Below, piece after piece: positions 46,779 to 56,499 of a DNA stretch of 64,000 bases. This DNA is from Fulvivirga sp. M361 (lineage in GTDB: Bacteria > Bacteroidota > Bacteroidia > Cytophagales > Cyclobacteriaceae): the NCBI RefSeq assembly GCF_007097395.1, contig NZ_VKDC01000005.1, forward strand, positions 186,001 through 250,000. The letters run 5' to 3'. Position 1 is the first letter of the stretch. Each line of letters starts with the position of its first letter. The notes beneath the pieces are model-generated. The model searched no databases. It had not been told where the DNA came from and was given only the letters and a program-made list of their open reading frames with translations. Both the position numbers and the translations under genes were made by a program.

Positions 46779-47918
46779 TTAGCGTATTTCATATCTTTCG
46801 ATTTTTTCATCATCTATTAATACAAAACCATCCAAACCTACTTTCAATTGGATTCGAGCTAATGTTGGAGCCAGCTCCTTGCTGAAAACGGAATGTCCTT
46901 TATCATTAAAAGCAAAGATTTGACTATTATACTTAGTATGCCTTGGTAGCAAAGTCCCCTTTTTCGCTATTCCCATTACCACCACTATGGTTGGATTCCC
47001 TCCTTTTGTAGTTTTCAGTTGTATAGGTCTTGGATATAGATTTTCTGCATTGATTTTTTCTTGAGGATAAAAGCTCTTTATAGGTTTCACCCAGTTAATC
47101 TCTCCACTTAAAGGATTCAGACAAACCAACTCATCTCCCGTTATTACAGATAAAATACCATGCGAAACAGCAATGTCTTTTCTTGGTAGCAGAATTTTTT
47201 TACTCCATATTAAATCTCCGTCATTGTTAATGTAGGATAGATTGGATTGCCCGTAAACTATGAAACCTTCCTGAAATGACTTTATTAAGCTTGGTACATA
47301 ATTAAAGCTCATCTTACATTCTCTGATCACATTCATATCCAGGTCTAAAACCGTTATCATGGTAACTTTTTCAGAATTAGAGCTTAAAAGAATAATTCTT
47401 TTAGAGTTACCTGAATATTCTGCATGTTCAAACCCATATTCACCGAAAGGTTTCAATATCTTTTGGTGAACAAGGTTGTTTGAATAGATTTTAACACTTC
47501 TTCCAAATAGCGCATACTCATCTGAGACTATGACCCAACCATTTTCAAGTATTTTAAAGCTTTCCTTGTGTAACAACTCTATTTCTGCCGCATTAGAAAT
47601 TTCCCTATTAAGTGAATACATCCTAACAGCTGTACTTTGCTGACTTGGGGTAGTCGTCAATATTTTTCCACCTATTGTTTCAACAATTTTCTCTCCGCTA
47701 CTAAGATCATAATGATGTCCACTACTGGAGATTATTCTTGATCCACCATGACCATCATCTGAATTTTGAAAATAATCACTGCTTACAGTAAAAACTTTCT
47801 GTGAATTAAATGATTTATCTATATCCTTGACTTCTATTCTTTCGACTTGTTGCCCATACAGAAAGCTATTAAGCAACAGGAATAACAGCATTATTCTAAT
47901 CTTAACAACCGTATTCAT
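46779..47918 (-). CDS. Secreted beta-propeller-like protein, unknown function
   Basis: 379 residues with a signal peptide (MLLFLLLNSFLYGQ). The body consists of repeated four-strand-like units with patterns such as KIYSNNLVHQKIL, ISYINNDGDLIWSKKI-like strands (seen as LSYINNDGDLIWSKK) and LVCLNPLSGEINWVKPI, resembling PQQ/WD-type propellers. No catalytic motif is seen. No sorting tail is evident. It stands alone, with 93 bases to the DUF5996 gene downstream. A binding or scaffold role is possible; no family was recognised with certainty. Confidence 0.65.
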   Translation of the reverse strand: MNTVVKIRIMLLFLLLNSFLYGQQVERIEVKDIDKSFNSQKVFTVSSDYFQNSDDGHGGSRIISSSGHHYDLSSGEKIVETIGGKILTTTPSQQSTAVRMYSLNREISNAAEIELLHKESFKILENGWVIVSDEYALFGRSVKIYSNNLVHQKILKPFGEYGFEHAEYSGNSKRIILLSSNSEKVTMITVLDLDMNVIRECKMSFNYVPSLIKSFQEGFIVYGQSNLSYINNDGDLIWSKKILLPRKDIAVSHGILSVITGDELVCLNPLSGEINWVKPIKSFYPQEKINAENLYPRPIQLKTTKGGNPTIVVVMGIAKKGTLLPRHTKYNSQIFAFNDKGHSVFSKELAPTLARIQLKVGLDGFVLIDDEKIERYEIR

Positions 47919-48200
47919 TCAGTATGCATATTTAAATGGTTACTTATTAAACCAAAGCCTTATTTAAACATCCATAGCATCGTCTAAAATCATTCCAAAA
48001 GAAGTTTCAACGTATCAATTCTTCTTTCAAATTTCTGCAATAAACTACCTTACCTCACCTAAGTTCTTTTAGTTCTTTCTGTCTGCTAATTATAAAAAGC
48101 ATCAACTAATCTACTTTTCCCCTCATCCTTTAGATTTTAGATAAGTTCAAAACTTCACAGTCTTAAAAGGTAAAGCTCTGCAAATTATTGCATATTCATG

Positions 48201-48545
48201 TCAATCATAAAGGCCCATTGCCAAATCAAAAATAGTATGTATCGTTTTGATCGGTAAATCCTTTTTTGGATCAATGAACAGCAATTTCACAAATGTACGA
48301 TTACCTCGGATCAACTCAGGGTGATCAATGTCCCTGCCCTTGCCAATGGCAATATAGGGATGCTGTGTTTTTTTGTCGACCCAGAGATAACAGAAGATAT
48401 GATTTCTATATAGAAAACACGGCAACCGGTATTTCCATACCGGCTCAAATGACTGATTATAATTAAGAATACTATCTCTTAATGCAAGCAGGCAACTTTT
48501 GACCGGCTCTTCTTTTTCCAAATAAAAGTTATCGATGTCCCTCAA
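48201..48545 (-). CDS. DUF1801 domain-containing protein
   Basis: 114 residues. The features of the DUF1801 (YdhG-like) family are present: NFYLEKEEPVKSCLLALRDS, FEPVWKYRLPCFLYRNHIFC, LWVDKKTQHPYIAIGKG. The family is small, cytoplasmic and of unknown biochemical role. No clear operon partner. Confidence 0.85.
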   Translation of the reverse strand: MRDIDNFYLEKEEPVKSCLLALRDSILNYNQSFEPVWKYRLPCFLYRNHIFCYLWVDKKTQHPYIAIGKGRDIDHPELIRGNRTFVKLLFIDPKKDLPIKTIHTIFDLAMGLYD

Positions 48546-48629
48546 TATGACAGTTTATTTAAAAAGACTTGATGACACTCATCTGTTGATCAAATATATG
48601 GCCTTTGTCCATCGGGAATCCTACATACA

Positions 48630-49775
48630 TCATTCCAGTTCCTCCCACCACGGATGTATTACGTCATTCACTGCACTGTCGAGTACTATCTCTGCCCCTA
48701 TTTCCGGAACAAGAGTAGGTATGCCAAGCTCTTTTGCTTTCCTGGTAACACGCTCTACCGGGTCCGTCCAGGTATGAAAAGCGAGTTTAAAGGCCCCCCA
48801 ATGTATGGGCATGATCAGGTTTGCCTTAAGATCTACCCCAGCCCGGGCAGTTTCCTCGGGCATCATATGGATCTCACTCCACTGTTCATTGTATTGACCA
48901 CATTCTAACATAGCGAAGTCAAAAGGACCATATTTTTCACCAATAGCTTTAAAATGTTCGCCGTAACCGGAGTCTCCACTAAAGTAAATATTGTCTTTTT
49001 CCGATCGGATGATCCATGAACTCCATAGTGTGGCATTACGGTCTGCTACTCCACGGCCGGAAAAGTGTTGAGCAGGTGCGCATACAAGGCGCAGCCCTTC
49101 ATAATCCACTTCTTCCCACCAGTCAAGTTCAGTAATATCATTTCTACTTATTCCCCATTCTGTCAAATGACTTCCAACTCCCAAGGGAGTATAAAAAGCT
49201 TTTACCTTATCTTTTAATTTCAGGATTGACCCATAATCGAGATGGTCGTAATGATCATGAGAAAGAATGACCAGATCAATTTGTGGCAATTGTTCGATCT
49301 CGATAGGTAATGTCTTGCTAAAACGTGGTGAGCCCAGTTTCGGGTGGGGGGCGGGTACATTACCTAACATCGGATCAATAAGGATGTTTTTCTTATTGAT
49401 TTGGAGTAAAAATGTAGAATGCCCAAACCATATCAGCCGTGGTTTTTCGAAATCGTAATTGACAATAGTCAGTGAATCTATTCTTTGAGTAGGAATATCT
49501 TTTTCGGGAATAGTATTAGGTTGGCTACTGAAATATTTAACAATGCCAGTGATGTAATCTCCAAAACCCATTTTCATTTCCACGTCAAGAAGGTTTGTGA
49601 ACTTACCCTCTTTATAATTCGAAGACCTGGCATACTCCTCTTTTTGCTCCGCTGAGACCTTACCTCCAAACTGAGGACTCAGGTTGACAAATAAAATACC
49701 CACTATGATGAGCAGGGCTATTATACCCCCTACAATAAAAAATACCATTTTAACTATTCTCTTTACTTTATGCAT
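48630..49775 (-). CDS. Membrane-anchored metallo-beta-lactamase-fold hydrolase (NAPE-PLD-like)
   Basis: 381 residues. An N-terminal membrane segment (VKMVFFIVGGIIALLIIVGI then LFVN) anchors the enzyme. The metal site is in LVILSHDHYDHLDYGSI (HxHxDH, near residue 172), with further ligands in APAQHFSGRG, IYFSGDSGYGEHF and LIMPIHWGAF. RLIWFGHSTFLLQI and GNVPAPHPKLGSPRF then match the PF12706 group, which includes NAPE-hydrolysing phospholipase D and L-ascorbate-lactonase-like enzymes. The exact substrate is unknown; phospholipid-like phosphodiesters are a possibility. Follows the DUF2911/TPR gene by 83 bases. Confidence 0.9.
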   Translation of the reverse strand: MHKVKRIVKMVFFIVGGIIALLIIVGILFVNLSPQFGGKVSAEQKEEYARSSNYKEGKFTNLLDVEMKMGFGDYITGIVKYFSSQPNTIPEKDIPTQRIDSLTIVNYDFEKPRLIWFGHSTFLLQINKKNILIDPMLGNVPAPHPKLGSPRFSKTLPIEIEQLPQIDLVILSHDHYDHLDYGSILKLKDKVKAFYTPLGVGSHLTEWGISRNDITELDWWEEVDYEGLRLVCAPAQHFSGRGVADRNATLWSSWIIRSEKDNIYFSGDSGYGEHFKAIGEKYGPFDFAMLECGQYNEQWSEIHMMPEETARAGVDLKANLIMPIHWGAFKLAFHTWTDPVERVTRKAKELGIPTLVPEIGAEIVLDSAVNDVIHPWWEELE

Positions 49776-49858
49776 AAAAAAGATCCAATATTACCCCTAT
49801 CATCGGTCTGTTCATCTAACGGATCGAACATTTCTTTTCCTACAAGTCCATGATTACT

Positions 49859-50911
49859 TTAAAGTGAGGCTATGCTTTGTTTTACCTGTTCCTTTCTTCC
49901 TTCCGGAGCATACTTCAAGGCTGTTTCAAAGGCTTTTAGCGCTGCTTTCTTGTTATTCATTGCTTGCAGAGCGTTACCGCGATTAAAATGTGCCCGCCAA
50001 TAGGTCTTATTTTTCTCCAGGGCTTTTCCGAATACGTATTCTGCCTGCTCGAAGTTTTTCTCACGAAGTAACCTTCTGCCATAGCGCTCCAGGTATATAT
50101 CACTCCCTACTTCTATGGCCCTGTTCATGGCCTGTTGGGCTCCTTTCTCATCACCTGATTGCCGTAGCAATTTTGCTTTTACATCCCAGTTAGAGAAATT
50201 CTCGCGGAGTTCAATAGATCGCTCCACCCACTGGATAGCCTCTTTTGTATTGATCTTGTACGTAGCACAATAATCTGCGGCCTGACACCAGCTAAACCAT
50301 TCCCAATAGGCGTCGGAGCGTAGTTGCTTTCGGATATGGTCCAGCGCAATATCATCGATGGCCAGGCTCAGGTCGAACCCGGCACGTTTGTCACCCCAGC
50401 TTAACAGGACAGAAGCCTGACCACGTTCACGTTTATGAAAGTCAAAACTCAGCCAATCCCGAGGTTCAGGGGCATCTTCTACAGGTACGGTCACTCGAAT
50501 AGCATCTTCCTGTTCATCATAAAAATAACTTCCCCAAGAGGTATGGTTTTTTGAAAAAATAAACGTCCATTGGTCTTTTTCAGGAAGCAGATGCAATCCA
50601 TAGGTACCGGCAGAAAGTTCCTTTCCCTCAATCTTCACATCATGGGTAATGGTAAATAGTGTGTTCTCATTGGCACCCGCACGCCATACTTTTCCATAAG
50701 GCACCAGGCTCCCCCAGACCTCCCGCCCCCTCGTTCCGGGACTGTGATAGCTAATGGTGATATCTGTGTAACCAATACGTTGTACAACCGTTGATTGCTG
50801 GCTTTTATCAGGTAAGGTGATGGAATTATGGATATTAAAATGCTGCGCATTGGCTTCCATAACAAAAAGCGAAAGTAGCAGAACGGGTATCCTGAACAGA
50901 AAGTCCTTCAT
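49859..50911 (-). CDS. Secreted DUF2911 protein with TPR repeats
   Basis: 350 residues from the ATG at 50911, chosen because it gives a signal peptide (MKDFLFRIPVLLLSLFVMEA then NAQ); an ATG 69 bases upstream would bury that signal. Residues about 25-180 are DUF2911: IGYTDITISYHSPGTRGREV, YGKVWRAGANENTLFT, GTYGLHLLPEKDQWTFIFSK. The C-terminal half holds TPR-like helices (WDVKAKLLRQSGDEKGAQQA, AHFNRGNALQAMNNKKAALK). The function is unknown; family members are periplasmic or secreted in Bacteroidota. It lies 77 bases downstream of a lipoprotein gene. Confidence 0.88.
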   Translation of the reverse strand: MKDFLFRIPVLLLSLFVMEANAQHFNIHNSITLPDKSQQSTVVQRIGYTDITISYHSPGTRGREVWGSLVPYGKVWRAGANENTLFTITHDVKIEGKELSAGTYGLHLLPEKDQWTFIFSKNHTSWGSYFYDEQEDAIRVTVPVEDAPEPRDWLSFDFHKRERGQASVLLSWGDKRAGFDLSLAIDDIALDHIRKQLRSDAYWEWFSWCQAADYCATYKINTKEAIQWVERSIELRENFSNWDVKAKLLRQSGDEKGAQQAMNRAIEVGSDIYLERYGRRLLREKNFEQAEYVFGKALEKNKTYWRAHFNRGNALQAMNNKKAALKAFETALKYAPEGRKEQVKQSIASL

Positions 50912-50988
50912 ATGAGCTGTTATTTTAGTTTGACTTGCAAATTGGTTATTAAAAGACAAGAAAGGGAAAATCAATTTCAAAATATAGA

Positions 50989-51741
50989 TTAAGGCGTATT
51001 AAACTCTTTTTCTATGAATAGATTCACCCAGTTATCCTCACTTACCCCCATCATAGTAAAAGTATAATTGGCATTAGGTTTCAATATGGGGACGGATGTG
51101 GTATCTGTGATGTTTAACACTACATTACTCAGGTCGTAAAAAGTAAATTCTTTGTCAAAAGTATACGTGCCGGAGATCAGGTTATTTTTTTCATCGGAAA
51201 TGACCTGGAAATAGATCACATTTTCCTCGATCGATCCATCCTCCCAGCTGAAAGAAGGCGAAGTCCCATTCTCTGAAACCATGACCAAAGATTCGTTCAA
51301 TTCGGTTGGCTTAACAGTCGTTTTCAACCTGATGGGCGTGCAAACGTGTAACTTGCCAGGTGTTTTAAAGCTAACGACACCCATTCTTTCACCTGTAAAG
51401 GGTGTGTTGTTAAACTTCCATAAGTAGCCATTAAAAACCGGATCATCGGTCAGGTCTTTGACCACATATTTAGAAAAATCCATAGAATCTGCAATATTCT
51501 CAGCTTCAAAGTACCTGAAGTCTGTTGCCCCGGTGACCGGATAAAAGAAAACAGAGGTTGGTGTATCATCCTGTCCAAATAAACCATCCTCTTTTCCACC
51601 CGCACAGGCGATGAGGTCTGTTAACTGCAGGGAACTGTTTAGCAGTATGTAATCTGCCAGGATATTTTCCTGTAAAAACGCTTCATCCTTTTGGCAAGAC
51701 GAAAGCATCAAAACCATTCCCAGAAAAACAGCTCCTTTCAT
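50989..51741 (-). CDS. Hypothetical lipoprotein
   Basis: 250 residues with lipobox LSSC at about residue 16 (MKGAVFLGMVLMLSSCQKD). The mature protein is beta-rich (VFFYPVTGATDFRYFEAENI, FSWEDGSIEENVIYFQVISD, NYTFTMMGVSEDNW). No known family is recognised. It is followed by the DUF2911 gene on the same strand with 77 bases between, and divergent from the HTCS gene. Confidence 0.7.
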   Translation of the reverse strand: MKGAVFLGMVLMLSSCQKDEAFLQENILADYILLNSSLQLTDLIACAGGKEDGLFGQDDTPTSVFFYPVTGATDFRYFEAENIADSMDFSKYVVKDLTDDPVFNGYLWKFNNTPFTGERMGVVSFKTPGKLHVCTPIRLKTTVKPTELNESLVMVSENGTSPSFSWEDGSIEENVIYFQVISDEKNNLISGTYTFDKEFTFYDLSNVVLNITDTTSVPILKPNANYTFTMMGVSEDNWVNLFIEKEFNTP

Positions 51742-52095
51742 CCAGTGAAGAACGTGAAAATATTGGTATAGTTATGCAGAAGGGCTGATTTTAGTGAGCA
51801 AAGTGTCAGCCATAAACTCTTTTTAAACAGGTGGTTGATTAGTTCAGCTACCTGAAAATCATAGAATGAATGGGAGAACAGACCCGTGAGGTTTAAAGTG
51901 TTCTTTATTTTAATCCAGTCAGAAATAGTCCCTTCATTTCAATAACTACATTTAAGGGTTGCTCAACGAGTCATTCTGCATAGTAAAGGTTAATTCTTAA
52001 TCTCCCTTCAACTTTATTGTATAGCACATGAGTTATTTCTAACTTCTGACATCGTATAAGTGTGCCCGGTAATTTTTTTACAATGAACCTAAATA
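51742..52095. other. Divergent intergenic region
   Basis: About 350 bases between the hypothetical lipoprotein (minus) and the HTCS regulator (plus). It should contain promoters for both. No exact TAnnTTTG box at a convincing place and no RNA gene was found. An ATG at 52083 lies just before the HTCS frame but in another frame. Confidence 0.4.
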
Positions 52096-55000
52096 TTGTT
52101 GTTTTCCTTAAAAACTATAGTTTTCCTTTTTTTTGGCCTTGTCCAACTCCGTTACGCACCGGCTCAACAGAATGAAATCCAGTTTTCAAGGTATACCACG
52201 TTAGAAGGGCTTTCCGAAAATTACGTTAACTGTATATTTCAGGATTCACGGGGCTTTATTTGGATAGGCACAAACGATGGTTTAAACCGATTCGACGGGT
52301 ATAATTTCAAAACATACCGGTATAAACCGAATGATCCTGATGGTATAAGCACCAATCTCATCAACACCTTAACAGAAGATCAGGAAGGTAATCTATGGAT
52401 AGGGACCACTAACGAAGGGCTTTGCAGGCTGGATACGAAAAGGGAGGTATTTACTTACTACAGGAATACCCGGGAGAGCCCTGATCTGCTAACGAAGAAT
52501 GCCGCCAGGATCCTCATCACAGATAAAAACAATAATATCTGGATGGGTAATTCTCTTGGGTTACATTTTTTGAAAAAAAGCCAATCTCAATCAGATACCA
52601 GTACTGTACTGTATATAAAAAAAATGCTCTATAGCAGAGGGGTCGTGGACATTCGAACGATTGCAGAAGATGGTCAAAATATTTGGGTAGGCGCCCGGTC
52701 CGGTCTTTTCACGCTCCCTGTTCTATCGAATAACATCCCTGAAAAAATAGTATCCATTAAACAGGAAGAAGGGGCAACAAGTAATTTTGTCCTGGACATA
52801 GTCCCTGTTAAAAACGGGTTGATCATAGCATACGGACACGGGATCTATAAATTCCGTTTTAACAGCCCCTCCAGGACATCCGGAACATTCAAAAGAATAT
52901 CAGATATCTATTCAAATGACTTGTTATTAAGTTCAGACAATTCATTGTGGTGTGCTACGAATGACGGACTTTATTCATTGAGACTCGATACAGGCAATGA
53001 CAAGGTGATCAACACGATTAAATACAGTAGTAATGAGCATTCTAATAGTCTGAGTAATAATGTCATTACTAGTCTTTTTCAAGATAGGTCAGGGCTGATA
53101 TGGATAGGAACCAATGGCGGGGGTGTTAATGTACTTAACACAAATAAAAAGAAGTTCAGACACTATACCAGTTCAAAACATCCCGGATCACTTTCTACCA
53201 ACATTATCCGGTCACTTTATGAAGATAGCCATCATAATTTGTATATAGGGACAAATGAAGGTATATATAATTTCCTCCCTCATTCCGCAAAAAATAATTA
53301 TCAGACCGGGTTCCGGCACTATAGTATAAAAGCCCAGACCACTGACCAGCGGGAAGTTTATTGCTTTTCAGAAACTACCAACAACACGAACGAAAAAACA
53401 ATATGGATAGGGTCAGGATTTCCTCAAACCATAGTTTCTATCCCATTTGACCAATTAATACAGGGAGAAGAAACCTTAACACATCACAATTTTGTAGATC
53501 ATTCGGTATTCTCGCTTCTTATGGATAAAGACAATAATTTATGGGTGGGTACCTATCTTGATGGCCTCTATAAAATATCCAATCCCGGACGGAAACAAAC
53601 GATCGAACATTTCCGATCGGATATGGAACATTCGATAGCATCGGATATTGTACGCAGTATTTATGAAGATAAAACGGGAAATATCTGGATAGGTACGGAC
53701 AACGGGCTGAGTAAATTACCCACACAAGAGAAAAGAAAAAGCAAGCCTAAAATCATTACATACACCTATCAGCCAGAGGACCTAAAATCCCTTAGTCATA
53801 GCTATATTCTTTCGTTGTATGAAAGTAAAAGAGGAGAAATGTGGGTGGGCACGATGGGAGGAGGACTTAATAAGGTAATCAAGGGAGTTAATGCCGACAG
53901 TGATACTTTCATATCCTATGACACAGAAGATGGCTTACCAAACAATGTGATCAAAGGCATTCTGGAAGATGACATGGGCAATCTATGGATCTCAAGCAAT
54001 AAAGGTATTTCCAAGTTCAACCCATCCACCCTTGATATCAAAAATTATGACATTTTCGATGGGCTACAGGACTTCGAATTTATGGAAGCCGCTGCCTGTA
54101 AACGCTACGATGGAGAAATGTTGTTCGGAGGGATTAACGGGATCAATGCATTTTATCCAGACCAAATTATAGACGATACCTCTAAGGTTAAAATAGTTTT
54201 AACCGATTTTCAGCTATCACACCGATCTGTTCCGGTTGGTAAAAAAATTAACGGTAGAGTTGTTCTTGATCAGTTGATCACAGCAACCAGACATATCGTG
54301 CTCAATCATGATCAAAACAGCTTCGCGATTACTTTTGCCGCTTTGCACTATGTGGCCCCTAAAAAAAATCAATACGCCTATAAACTGGAAGGTTTTGATA
54401 AGGCATGGGTGAAAGTAAACGCGTTGAACAGAGTGGCGGAATATACCAACTTAAGTTCAGGTGATTATGTTTTCAAAGTGAAAGCCACAAATAACGATGG
54501 TATCTGGACCGATCAGCCCAGGGTGCTGTATATTTCTATTACCAAACCCATTTTTTTAACCTCATGGGCCATTTTTCTATACAGTATTTTGTTATTGGCT
54601 TTCTTCTGGTTCTTAAGAAAGTACTCAGTCATTCGAAATAATAAAAAGAACGAACTGCTCATGGCCCGTTTCGAAAAGGAGAAACTCGATGAGCTGACAA
54701 AGCTGAAATTCAACTTTTTTACTAATATCTCGCATGAGTTTAAAACCCCGTTATCACTGATCATAGGGTATCATGAAAAGTTGCAACGAAGCTGGGATAC
54801 AATCTCCAAAGAAAAAATAAAGGCGGACATTGATATCATCCAAAGAAATTCCAATGTTCTTCTGCGTCTGATCCATCAGCTGATGGATTTCAGGAAACTG
54901 GAAGAGGGGAAAATGAAAGTGAGTGTAGAAAAAAATGATATTGTAAGTTTCGTATCAAAAATCCATGAGTCATTCGATGTAATGGCAAAGCAAAAGAATA

Positions 55001-56277
55001 TTAAAGCCACGCTCATTACTTCATCCCAGACACTATCCATCTATTTCGATAAGGAGAAAACGGAGAAGATCATATATAACCTGCTATCCAATGCATTTAA
55101 ATACACTCCGAAAAACGAAAGCGTAGAAACAAGAATTATCGAAGAAGAAGATCAGGTAGTTATAAAGATTACGGACACAGGTATTGGCATCCCGAAAGAA
55201 ATGCAAAGTCATCTCTTTGAGAGGTTTTATCAGGGCGCTCATTTAAGGCACAATTTAGCCGGAAGTATGGCGGGCACAGGTATTGGACTTGCGCTGGCTA
55301 AAGAGTTGGTTGAAATTCAGGGGGGAGAGATCTATTTTACCAGTAAAGAAGGAAGCGGGACTAGCCTGTCCGTAGTTTTTCCTAAAGGGATGTACCACCT
55401 CCATGAAGATCAGATAGCGGACACTCCAGGCGCATGGATCAATGGATACAAAAGCTATAATACTGAGAGGATGGAAGCTATTTCCACCCATAGAACTGCC
55501 CCTCTAAAGGCAAAAACCAGTATCAATGTTTTAATGGTGGATGATGAGGCAGACATCATACATTTAGTGAAGGAAAGCCTGCCTGCTAATTTCGTTGTCA
55601 AAGAAGCAGAAAATGGTTCAGAGGCTTTTTCTATTTGCCTTTCTCACCCTCCTGACTTGGTGGTCAGTGATATTATGATGCCCGTAATGGATGGTTATGA
55701 ACTGTGCCATACCATTAAAAATGATCCTCGCACAAGCCACATACCTATTATATTACTTACGGCAAAAGACTCATCAGAAGGTAGGATACGAGGGTATACG
55801 GAAGGGGCTGACGGGTATATCAATAAGCCTTTTAGTTTAGAAGAACTGACCGTGCATATCTTATCTGTCATCGATTCAAGAAACAAAATAAGACGAAAGT
55901 TCAAGGAAAAGAAAACCATCAATCCTGATGAGCTGGATATTACAAACCTGGATAAAAAATTCATCAAACAGGTGTCCGACTATGTGGAAAGTAACCTTTC
56001 AAACCCTGACCTTTCGGTCGAACAGTTAGTAAACCATTTCAAAATATCGGATGTTACACTTAATAAAAAGCTCAGATCCCTTACCGGAAAAACCGCCAGT
56101 AACTTTATCCGGTCAATGCGTTTAAAGAGGGCATTGTACCTGCTACAAAACGAAACGCTGACCGTTTCCGAAATTACCTACAAAGTCGGATTTAATGATC
56201 TTAAGTATTTCAGAGAATGCTTCAAAAAAGAATTCTCCATTAACCCCAGCGACACCCGAAGGCAAAACACTCAATGA
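52096..56277 (+). CDS. Hybrid two-component system sensor/regulator (HTCS)
   Basis: About 1393 residues, all modules in one chain. After a signal peptide come two-component-regulator propeller repeats (FIWIGTNDGLNRFDG, NLWIGTTNEGLCRLD and more, to about 690), a Y_Y_Y domain (YKLEGFDKAWVKVNALN, about 690-815), a membrane segment near 816-838, HisKA with NISHEFKTPLSLIIGY near 878, HATPase (ITDTGIGIPKEMQ, GTGIGLALAKELV), a receiver with VVSDIMMPVMDG near 1190 and a C-terminal AraC HTH (VNHFKISDVTLNKKLRSLTG, ITYKVGFNDLKYFRECFKKE). HTCS proteins sense oligosaccharides in the periplasm and activate nearby glycan genes, here presumably the two exported proteins downstream. No in-frame ATG exists before the signal peptide; the start is TTG at 52096, or the out-of-frame ATG at 52083 if one A in the run at 52110-52114 is extra. 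Confidence 0.93.
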   Translation: MLFSLKTIVFLFFGLVQLRYAPAQQNEIQFSRYTTLEGLSENYVNCIFQDSRGFIWIGTNDGLNRFDGYNFKTYRYKPNDPDGISTNLINTLTEDQEGNLWIGTTNEGLCRLDTKREVFTYYRNTRESPDLLTKNAARILITDKNNNIWMGNSLGLHFLKKSQSQSDTSTVLYIKKMLYSRGVVDIRTIAEDGQNIWVGARSGLFTLPVLSNNIPEKIVSIKQEEGATSNFVLDIVPVKNGLIIAYGHGIYKFRFNSPSRTSGTFKRISDIYSNDLLLSSDNSLWCATNDGLYSLRLDTGNDKVINTIKYSSNEHSNSLSNNVITSLFQDRSGLIWIGTNGGGVNVLNTNKKKFRHYTSSKHPGSLSTNIIRSLYEDSHHNLYIGTNEGIYNFLPHSAKNNYQTGFRHYSIKAQTTDQREVYCFSETTNNTNEKTIWIGSGFPQTIVSIPFDQLIQGEETLTHHNFVDHSVFSLLMDKDNNLWVGTYLDGLYKISNPGRKQTIEHFRSDMEHSIASDIVRSIYEDKTGNIWIGTDNGLSKLPTQEKRKSKPKIITYTYQPEDLKSLSHSYILSLYESKRGEMWVGTMGGGLNKVIKGVNADSDTFISYDTEDGLPNNVIKGILEDDMGNLWISSNKGISKFNPSTLDIKNYDIFDGLQDFEFMEAAACKRYDGEMLFGGINGINAFYPDQIIDDTSKVKIVLTDFQLSHRSVPVGKKINGRVVLDQLITATRHIVLNHDQNSFAITFAALHYVAPKKNQYAYKLEGFDKAWVKVNALNRVAEYTNLSSGDYVFKVKATNNDGIWTDQPRVLYISITKPIFLTSWAIFLYSILLLAFFWFLRKYSVIRNNKKNELLMARFEKEKLDELTKLKFNFFTNISHEFKTPLSLIIGYHEKLQRSWDTISKEKIKADIDIIQRNSNVLLRLIHQLMDFRKLEEGKMKVSVEKNDIVSFVSKIHESFDVMAKQKNIKATLITSSQTLSIYFDKEKTEKIIYNLLSNAFKYTPKNESVETRIIEEEDQVVIKITDTGIGIPKEMQSHLFERFYQGAHLRHNLAGSMAGTGIGLALAKELVEIQGGEIYFTSKEGSGTSLSVVFPKGMYHLHEDQIADTPGAWINGYKSYNTERMEAISTHRTAPLKAKTSINVLMVDDEADIIHLVKESLPANFVVKEAENGSEAFSICLSHPPDLVVSDIMMPVMDGYELCHTIKNDPRTSHIPIILLTAKDSSEGRIRGYTEGADGYINKPFSLEELTVHILSVIDSRNKIRRKFKEKKTINPDELDITNLDKKFIKQVSDYVESNLSNPDLSVEQLVNHFKISDVTLNKKLRSLTGKTASNFIRSMRLKRALYLLQNETLTVSEITYKVGFNDLKYFRECFKKEFSINPSDTRRQNTQ

Positions 56278-56369
56278 TCATCTAAGGGGGTGATATCATA
56301 TCCCCTCATACTTCGGAAATACACCACAAATCTTAGGATTTACCACTCAAATTAAGAGATTCTAAGAAA

Positions 56370-56377
56370 TACCTTTG
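56370..56377 (+). promoter_or_regulatory. Candidate -7 box for the GH16/CBM6 gene
   Basis: TACCTTTG is an exact TAnnTTTG match, 123 bases before the GH16 ATG. No good -33 element is present, as is common for activator-dependent promoters. A long leader would result. Candidate only. Confidence 0.35.
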
Positions 56378-56499
56378 ATATATAAGGAAGTCAGAAATGT
56401 GATCCGTGGTACCTGCATCTAATGTCAATTTAATCGGCCTGTACCTTTTCAGATCATTCCGTACTCCCTTAGATAAAATCAAATCCAAACCAACACATT

